Assembly (NCBI GenBank): GCA_944327405.1
Contig: CALVHK010000033.1
Location: 1 to 10,375, forward strand
DNA from: an uncultured Bacilli bacterium
GTDB taxonomy: Bacteria > Bacillota_I > Bacilli_A > RF39 > UBA660
Reading direction: 5' to 3'
Length of the DNA: 10,375 nt
The first letter of the stretch is position 1. Each line of letters starts with the position of its first letter. Positions 6,371 through 10,375 of the stretch are shown one piece after another. Below the pieces are notes generated by a model, which did not search any database, was not told where the DNA came from, and saw only the letters and a program-made list of their open reading frames with translations. A program made the translations under genes and the position numbers.

Positions 6371-7289
6371 TTGCACCTCCACTACTATTTAATCTAACTT
6401 CTAAATTAGGCATGTTTGTTAAAACAACGCAAGGCTCTTTTATATTTAAGAATCCGATTCCTGGTAGGACGATGTCATGATTGGCTGGTATATTCACCCT
6501 AATGTTACCACTTATTTGGGTAAACTTACGAGTGATAGGAACTAGCCCATAATAGACTACTTTATTGGGAGTAGAAAAGAAAAACTCATAATTATTTATC
6601 ACTAATGATGAATTAGGTGTAATTCGGTAAGATATGGGTTTTATTTCTTTTTTGGTAATTGCTAAAATACTATTTTCATAGGAGAATCCTGGTGTGTCAT
6701 AAACTATATAATCGCCTATTTTTATTTTGATAAAATCTAGGGTTGTATTGGGTTTATCACTTGCTAAAATCTCTTTTTTAATTTTATTTTCTTTTAAAAG
6801 TTTGTTTAAAAAAGTACTTTTTCCGACATTCGTTAAGCCCATTAAATAGCAAGTATTTATTTTTTCTTCATCCATTACTTTGAAGATATTATTTGATTTA
6901 AACTGGGGGTTACTACTAATAAATAGGATGGCCTCTTCAATGTTATATACTGTTTTTAACCATAGTTTTATTTTTTCCTCTTTCATTTCCCGTCTTAAAG
7001 TGTCGGTTTTACTAATTACAAAATATTTCTTTGGTTTAATCTTTTTAAATAAAGAAATGGTGATCCTATTAATATTTAAATAGTCACATAAGAAAAAAAC
7101 AATACACTCTTGTTTATTTACTTTTTCGATAATTTTCGTATCATCTATCGTTTCCTCTTTTTTTTCACCATAGTTTTTTAATCTAAAGCAACGACGACAA
7201 TAAGCATTTTTTAAATCTGGTGTGTAGCCTAAAACTTGTTCATCTTTATCTTGCAAGATTATTCCACAACCTATACATCTTTTATTCAT
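6363..7289 (-). CDS. yqeH: YqeH-type circularly permuted GTPase, ribosome biogenesis
   Basis: YqeH acts in assembly of the 30S ribosomal subunit. The sequence shows the family layout. An N-terminal zinc finger (C5-x2-C8 and C31-x2-C34) is followed by the permuted G domain in the order G4 (SKTD 93-96), G5-like SSN (125-127), G1/P-loop GLTNVGKST (151-159), G2 region PNTTLD (180-185) and G3 DTPG (198-201). A C-terminal domain of about 100 residues follows. At 308 aa it is shorter than the roughly 366-aa Bacillus protein, mainly at the C-terminus. The first residue of G4 is Ser where Asn is usual. Start: ATG with AGGAG 6 bp upstream. It overlaps yqeG and mutL by 8 bp each, in the order yqeG-yqeH-mutL. 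Confidence 0.93.
   Translation of the reverse strand: MNKRCIGCGIILQDKDEQVLGYTPDLKNAYCRRCFRLKNYGEKKEETIDDTKIIEKVNKQECIVFFLCDYLNINRITISLFKKIKPKKYFVISKTDTLRREMKEEKIKLWLKTVYNIEEAILFISSNPQFKSNNIFKVMDEEKINTCYLMGLTNVGKSTFLNKLLKENKIKKEILASDKPNTTLDFIKIKIGDYIVYDTPGFSYENSILAITKKEIKPISYRITPNSSLVINNYEFFFSTPNKVVYYGLVPITRKFTQISGNIRVNIPANHDIVLPGIGFLNIKEPCVVLTNMPNLEVRLNSSGGANE
6375..6380 (-). promoter_or_regulatory. Ribosome binding site deciding the mutL start
   Basis: GGAGGT on the minus strand, 4 bp before ATG at 6370 and inside the last codons of yqeH. Because it lies downstream of the GTG at 6382, that longer start is unlikely. Confidence 0.8.
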
Positions 7290-7800
7290 AATATTCTCCT
7301 TTTTCCAAAATCCCTTTTTTTCTTAGTTTACGATAGACAAAGCCTTCTAAAAAGCGGTTAAATTTCGTACATAATTTTTCATATTCCCCAATGGGATTGA
7401 TTAAGATAGAAGTAATCCCTACCCTATTAGCACCGTAGATATCCGTTAAAAGTTGGTCCCCTATTGCTGCGATTTCATGGTATTTAAATTTATATATTTC
7501 CATGATTTTTAAGTATTTCTTTTTAAATGGTTTATGAGATGAATATGCTACATCTACATTTAGGCCATCTTTAAAAGGAATCAGACGAGCTTTGCCGCTA
7601 TTCGACAAAATAATGATTTTAAAATCACGCTCTAACATAGCAAATAGTTCACGCACTTTTTTGGTTGGCACGGAAGTGTTGACTGGTACTAAAGTATTAT
7701 CTAAATCAAATAATAGACACTTTATTCCTTTCTTTTTTAATTTTTGATAATCTATATCATAAATACTTTTTTGATACATATCCGGGATAAAATTTTGCAT
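7282..7800 (-). CDS. yqeG: YqeG-type HAD-superfamily phosphatase (subfamily IIIA)
   Basis: A cytoplasmic HAD phosphatase whose natural substrate is not firmly known. Catalytic motifs: motif I DLDNT with the nucleophile and acid aspartates (about 32-36), motif II SNS (about 67-69), motif III Lys in SSHKPFKK (about 88-95), and motif IV GDQLLTDIYGANR (about 118-130). The opening MQNFIPDMYQKSIYDIDYQKL is typical of the family, and the length of 172 aa matches the Bacillus protein. It is the first gene of the yqeG-yqeH-mutL operon; yqeG-yqeH is a conserved pair in Firmicutes. The stop overlaps the yqeH start by 8 bp (ATGAATAA). Start: ATG with AGGTGG at 7812-7807, and an extended -10 promoter just upstream. 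Confidence 0.93.
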   Translation of the reverse strand: MQNFIPDMYQKSIYDIDYQKLKKKGIKCLLFDLDNTLVPVNTSVPTKKVRELFAMLERDFKIIILSNSGKARLIPFKDGLNVDVAYSSHKPFKKKYLKIMEIYKFKYHEIAAIGDQLLTDIYGANRVGITSILINPIGEYEKLCTKFNRFLEGFVYRKLRKKGILEKGEYYE

Positions 7801-7818
7801 AACCTACCACCTGAATCC

Positions 7819-7827
7819 ATTATATCA
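7819..7827 (-). promoter_or_regulatory. Extended -10 promoter of the yqeG-yqeH-mutL operon
   Basis: On the minus strand TGATATAAT (7827-7819), an extended -10 with a perfect TATAAT, 6 bp before the Shine-Dalgarno AGGTGG. The hexamer 17 bp upstream (TAGATA, 7847-7842) is a poor -35, which the TGn extension may compensate. A T-rich tract, probably from termination of the preceding gene, fills the spacer. Confidence 0.55.
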
Positions 7828-7849
7828 AAAAAAAGAAGAAGTATCTATC

Positions 7850-8185
7850 TTATTTTAATCTACTCTCTTCTTTTTCGTGCATTTTTTGTAAAAAATGATC
7901 GGCATCTTGGATTTCTGCCAAGTTATGTGTTTTTAGCGCATTACTATATAAAATTATGAAAAGTCTTCTATTATCTATTTGCCAACATTTAAAAATACTT
8001 TCTAATTCCTGTGAGGTTAGCTCTATATTTTCTACTAGTGGATACAAAGCCTCAAAATTACCGGTTCTTATTCGAAATAAAACTTCTTCTCTTAAAGCTT
8101 GTTTTTGAGCCCGCAAATAAATAGGATTTTCAAATTTTGGCATAAAATGCGGAATCGAATTATTTACTACTACTGTTTCTAACAT
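7850..8185 (-). CDS. Unknown 111-aa helical protein downstream of ylbE
   Basis: I do not recognise this family. The start is ATG at 8185 with AGGAGT 7 bp upstream. A longer open frame to 8233 begins with TTG inside the promoter and is rejected. The product is soluble, with a short variable N-terminus (MLETVVVNN) and a helical body (about 22-105). The pattern RTGNFEALYPLVENIELTSQELESIF resembles a helical repeat unit but is not a clear TPR. It is not YlbF/RicF, the gene that follows ylbE in Bacillus: it lacks the YlbF sequence pattern and cysteine-rich tail. It has its own sigma-A-type promoter, so it need not share the regulation of ylbD-ylbE. Confidence 0.75.
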   Translation of the reverse strand: MLETVVVNNSIPHFMPKFENPIYLRAQKQALREEVLFRIRTGNFEALYPLVENIELTSQELESIFKCWQIDNRRLFIILYSNALKTHNLAEIQDADHFLQKMHEKEESRLK

Positions 8186-8204
8186 ATAAATCACTCCTAA
8201 TTTA

Positions 8205-8233
8205 AGTATAGCAAAATAATAGAAAAAAAACAA
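8205..8233 (-). promoter_or_regulatory. Sigma-A promoter of the 111-aa gene
   Basis: On the minus strand TTGTTT (8233-8228), 17 bp, TATACT (8210-8205), preceded by TGC to make an extended -10. The -35 directly abuts the ylbE stop codon, and the -10 ends 6 bp before the Shine-Dalgarno AGGAGT. The spacer carries part of a run of eight T. Confidence 0.6.
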
Positions 8234-8455
8234 TTACTTTAATGCACTTAATACGTTACTTATAATATCGATATTATCAATTGCATCACTGATTTTATCC
8301 GTAGCACGAAGATGATATTTGGCTTTCATATCACTTTTATATCTTTTAATACTAGTGGGGTCTCTATTTAACTCTTTTAGCCAGTAAGAATTATATTTTA
8401 AAAGTTCTACCATTTTAGGATCTTTTTTTAATTCGGTTAAAGCATTTACTTGCAT
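8234..8455 (-). CDS. ylbE: YlbE-like small protein
   Basis: A 73-aa protein that fits the YlbE family (about 75-80 aa in Bacillus, function unknown) by the central pattern L-x5-W-x2-EL-x-RDP (about 19-33), a basic middle, and a hydrophobic helical C-terminus (IDIISNVLSALK). No signal peptide or membrane segment. The ATG lies 2 bp after the ylbD stop, with GAGG in the end of ylbD, so the two are cotranscribed and probably coupled. The ylbD-ylbE order is the same as in Bacillus, which strengthens both calls. The family call is from remembered sequence patterns and not from a search. Confidence 0.65.
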   Translation of the reverse strand: MQVNALTELKKDPKMVELLKYNSYWLKELNRDPTSIKRYKSDMKAKYHLRATDKISDAIDNIDIISNVLSALK

Positions 8456-8457
8456 GA

Positions 8458-8802
8458 TTAATCCTCAAAGAACTTATTGATAGGTCTTGGGGCAACTGGA
8501 GCTTTAGGAGCCACTGAGGAGCTTGATTTGCCTGTTAATTCCTGGACTAATCCTAGGGCTTTTTGGGCTGTATTAATATGTTGCTCTACGGAATCCATGT
8601 CGATTTTTTTTACTATATCGGTTATATTACTGATGCTCGCATTATTGTTCTTTTTTAAATAATTATTCCATGCTCGATCGTCATCTCCATATATATCATA
8701 GATTTCATATAATTCTTGCCATGAGGCATCTTTTGATCGTACACTATTTACGAGTTCGGGATGAGTTTTAGCAAAAGCTTTAAATTCTTCTTTTTTTGAC
8801 AT
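8458..8802 (-). CDS. ylbD: YlbD-like putative spore coat protein
   Basis: YlbD is listed as a spore coat component in Bacillus. This 114-aa protein shares the family opening: a short basic start, EFKAFAKTHPELVNSVR (about 6-22), W-x-ELYE (28-33), then YGDDDRAW (about 38-45). A helix with MDSVEQHINTAQKALGLVQ (about 69-87) follows, and a Pro/Ala/Ser-rich tail ends in INKFFED. The start is ATG at 8802 with GGTGAT 4 bp upstream; TTG at 8814 is in frame, but it falls before that SD. It is first in a pair with ylbE. The promoter has a -10 of CATATACT, which fits a mother-cell sigma as well as sigma-A. Together with sigK in this window it supports a sporulating host. It is not proven to be a coat protein here. 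Confidence 0.65.
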   Translation of the reverse strand: MSKKEEFKAFAKTHPELVNSVRSKDASWQELYEIYDIYGDDDRAWNNYLKKNNNASISNITDIVKKIDMDSVEQHINTAQKALGLVQELTGKSSSSVAPKAPVAPRPINKFFED

Positions 8803-8818
8803 ATTTATCACCAATAAA

Positions 8819-8826
8819 AGTATATG
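8819..8826 (-). promoter_or_regulatory. -10 element of the ylbD-ylbE promoter
   Basis: On the minus strand CATATACT (8826-8819), 6 bp before the Shine-Dalgarno GGTGAT. The hexamer 17 bp upstream, TATTAA, is not a sigma-A -35. CATATACT agrees with the sigma-E -10 pattern CATACAnT at all but one fixed position, so mother-cell control is possible. The upstream half of the promoter overlaps the parC terminator. Confidence 0.45.
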
Positions 8827-8853
8827 AAAAAAAGAAGTAAATTAATACTCCTT
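8827..8853 (-). terminator. Intrinsic terminator of parC
   Basis: On the minus strand AAGGAGTA (8853-8846) pairs with TACTTCTT (8839-8832): 8 bp with one G-T wobble and a 6-nt loop, followed by T. It begins in the parC stop codon and its T-tract touches the -10 of the next gene. Confidence 0.7.
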
Positions 8854-10375
8854 ATAGTTTAAAATCATCTAAAAAGTCTGACATGGATAAGTTCTTTGGT
8901 TCTTTAGGCTCTTCTTTTGTAGGTGCTTCTTCTTCCTTTTTCGGATGCACTTTTTTTAGCATGGCAACAACACTTGCTTGATCTAATTTGTATTTGCTAA
9001 TATTTGAACCAGTTGAAGATAAATCCATGATTGCTATATCACTACTTTTCATTATATTGATGTCACTATCTGCTTTCGTTAAGACTAGATCTCTTGAACT
9101 AGTTAAAAGAGCATTTAATACTTTGTAAGTAACTGTTTTCGTTTTCTTTAAAAGCATACTCCCTCTTTTGGCTCTGGAATGCGCTTCTAAATCACTTAGT
9201 TTTATTCTCTTCGCTGTTTTATTATCCGTAAATATCGTTAAATATTCTTGTACGTCATTAAAACTTATCATGTTTCTTACTGTGTCTTCTTTTAGACTGA
9301 TTCCTTTTACTCCACTTGCTTTTGCACCGACTAAAGGTACTTCTTCACTCTTATAATTTAAGTAATAGCCATTATTTGTTACCAAAATAACATTACCTAA
9401 ATCCAGTTTAACGTCAATGAGTTTATCTTTTTCTTTCAGTTTCATCGCGGTCATTGGTTTTGAGCATCTAGCAACTTCAAAGTCAGGGGCTTTCGTTCTT
9501 TTAATCATACCCTGTTCGCTTGCCAGAATATAGGTATCATTTTTGTCGTAAACGAATGAGGCAACTACTTCTTCTCCGGTTGACATCATTATGACATTAT
9601 TTACGTGTTTTCCAAGTTCTTTCCATTTTACTTCAGGTATTTTATATACCGGTATATATAGGTAGTTACCAAAGCTTGTGAATATGACTAAAGTATCTAG
9701 AGTCGTGCATTCGTAGAGTCCGGTGATGAAATCTCCTGGTTTTAGGGTTGTGTCTTCCGTTGATGCGGCATAACTTTTAGCACTTACTCTTTTTAAGTAT
9801 CCTTCGCGCGTTACCACGATCACGACATTTTCTTTTGGAATCATTTCTCTGGCATCTATTTTGATTTCTTGAACGTTTTCTTCTATTTTTGTTTTTCTTG
9901 GAGTAACATACTCTTTCTTGATTAATTTTAATTCTTTTTTCATCACATATTTTAATGCTTCTTCATCACTTAATATCGCTTTTAAGCCTTCAATTAACTT
10001 GGCTAGTTTTTCCATTTCTTCTTGAAGTTCCAACACGTCTGTGTTTGTTAATTTATATAATTGTAAAGTTACAATGGCTTCTGATTGTTCTAGAGTAAAG
10101 CCAAACTTTTCAACTAAATTATTTTTGGCATCGGCTTTATTTTTGCTTGCTCGAATGACTTTAATTACTTCATCTAGTATCGATAAACATTTAATTAAAC
10201 CTTCCACAATATGCATTCTTTTTTCATAAGTTGCTAAATCAAATTCGGTTCTTTTTAAAATCACTTCTCTTTGGTGAGCGATGTAGGCATCAAGTATTTC
10301 TAGAACACCTAATGTTTTGGGAACACGGTTTACGATTGCTACCATATTGTAGTTATAAGATATTTGTAGATCTGT
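8852..10375 (-). CDS. parC: DNA topoisomerase IV subunit A, 3' part (5' end outside the window)
   Basis: ParC with ParE decatenates daughter chromosomes. The frame stays open to the window edge, so about 507 C-terminal residues are present. The catalytic tyrosine and the quinolone region lie outside. The part seen begins TDLQISYNYNMVAIVN. It continues through the ILDAYIAHQREVI segment, then the coiled-coil and dimer region with EKRMHIVEGLIKCLSILDEV and IRASKNKADAKNNL (about 51-86 of the visible part), and LQLYKLTNTD. It then has the C-terminal beta-pinwheel, with repeated blades such as GYLKRVSAKSY, GNYLYIPVYKIPE, GMIKRTKAPDF and KTAKRIKLSDLE. No GyrA box (QRRGGRG type) is present, and the SKNKxDAK stretch is typical of Gram-positive ParC, so GyrA is rejected. 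The end is a charged linker and DFLDDFKL tail. Confidence 0.94.
   Translation of the reverse strand, partial: TDLQISYNYNMVAIVNRVPKTLGVLEILDAYIAHQREVILKRTEFDLATYEKRMHIVEGLIKCLSILDEVIKVIRASKNKADAKNNLVEKFGFTLEQSEAIVTLQLYKLTNTDVLELQEEMEKLAKLIEGLKAILSDEEALKYVMKKELKLIKKEYVTPRKTKIEENVQEIKIDAREMIPKENVVIVVTREGYLKRVSAKSYAASTEDTTLKPGDFITGLYECTTLDTLVIFTSFGNYLYIPVYKIPEVKWKELGKHVNNVIMMSTGEEVVASFVYDKNDTYILASEQGMIKRTKAPDFEVARCSKPMTAMKLKEKDKLIDVKLDLGNVILVTNNGYYLNYKSEEVPLVGAKASGVKGISLKEDTVRNMISFNDVQEYLTIFTDNKTAKRIKLSDLEAHSRAKRGSMLLKKTKTVTYKVLNALLTSSRDLVLTKADSDINIMKSSDIAIMDLSSTGSNISKYKLDQASVVAMLKKVHPKKEEEAPTKEEPKEPKNLSMSDFLDDFKL

Noticed and set aside
6371..6382. GTG start for mutL, 4 codons upstream
   Set aside because: The SD GGAGGT lies downstream of this GTG, and the MutL family begins at the ATG at 6370.
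8186..8233. Longer N-terminus (16 extra residues, hydrophobic) for the 111-aa gene, suggesting a signal peptide
   Set aside because: The added start is a TTG lying within the putative -35, the added segment covers the promoter and the SD, and AGGAGT is correctly placed for the ATG at 8185.
1015..9356. Plus-strand open frames of 60-71 codons (for example 1015-1197, 2312-2524, 2534-2743, 6880-7083, 8477-8662, 9168-9356)
   Set aside because: All lie antisense to well-supported genes, show no recognisable motif, and have no convincing Shine-Dalgarno or promoter. They are reading shadows of AT-rich coding DNA.
8852..10375. gyrA instead of parC
   Set aside because: No GyrA box, and the SKNKxDAKxNL and EKRxHIVEGLIK stretches are those of Gram-positive ParC.
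27..10375. Alternative genetic code with TGA as tryptophan
   Set aside because: TGA is not used as a stop in the twelve intact gene ends, but all tryptophans in the recognised genes come from standard-code frames (TGG) and no gene is interrupted by TGA. With twelve stops in an AT-rich genome, lack of TGA is not informative.
1..10375. CRISPR arrays, tRNA or rRNA genes, insertion sequences, attachment sites
   Set aside because: I looked for repeat-spacer periodicity, tRNA-like cloverleaf ends, transposase motifs and terminal inverted repeats and saw none. The only periodic DNA is the coding repeat at 3063-3422.

Overview
The window is a compact, AT-rich stretch of chromosome from a low-GC Firmicutes lineage of the Bacilli type. 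Evidence for this is the yqeG-yqeH pair, a ylbD-ylbE-like pair, a Gram-positive-type ParC, an endonuclease-type MutL, and a sigma-K with a hydrophobic pro-sequence. Sigma-K plus a YlbD-like coat protein suggest an endospore former or a recent descendant of one. I cannot name the genus. An uncultured gut lineage near the Erysipelotrichia/RF39 groups would fit, but that is a guess. All genes read with the standard code. The twelve intact 3' ends use TAA eleven times and TAG once.

Layout, mostly on the minus strand. From 1 to 2800: sigK (pro-sigma-K), then a small unknown 101-aa gene, then gltX (glutamyl-tRNA synthetase). From 2880 to 3803: the only plus-strand gene, a 306-aa protein with four exact 30-residue TPR-like repeats, divergent from sigK across an 86-bp shared promoter region. 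From 3787 to 4205: a decayed XRE-type regulator made of two fused helix-turn-helix copies with frame breaks. From 4352 to 4558: a 68-aa unknown gene. From 4610 to 7800: a tightly coupled operon yqeG-yqeH-mutL (HAD phosphatase, ribosome-assembly GTPase, mismatch repair). From 7850 to 8802: ylbD-like, ylbE-like and a 111-aa unknown gene. From 8852 to the window end: the 3' two thirds of parC (topoisomerase IV subunit A), which continues beyond the window.

No dedicated defence or mobile system is visible. The gene content is housekeeping plus sporulation. The most striking signal is architectural. Six same-strand junctions are only 48-58 bp long, and each holds a promoter and a Shine-Dalgarno site. 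At four of them a recognisable -35 element starts 0-2 bp after the upstream stop codon, with a 17-bp spacer. The -10 is often only 5-8 bp from the Shine-Dalgarno site, so the predicted 5' leaders are very short. Terminators overlap stop codons and, at two junctions, the next promoter. The sigK promoter lacks a normal -35 and instead resembles a sigma-E-type promoter, as expected for mother-cell control.
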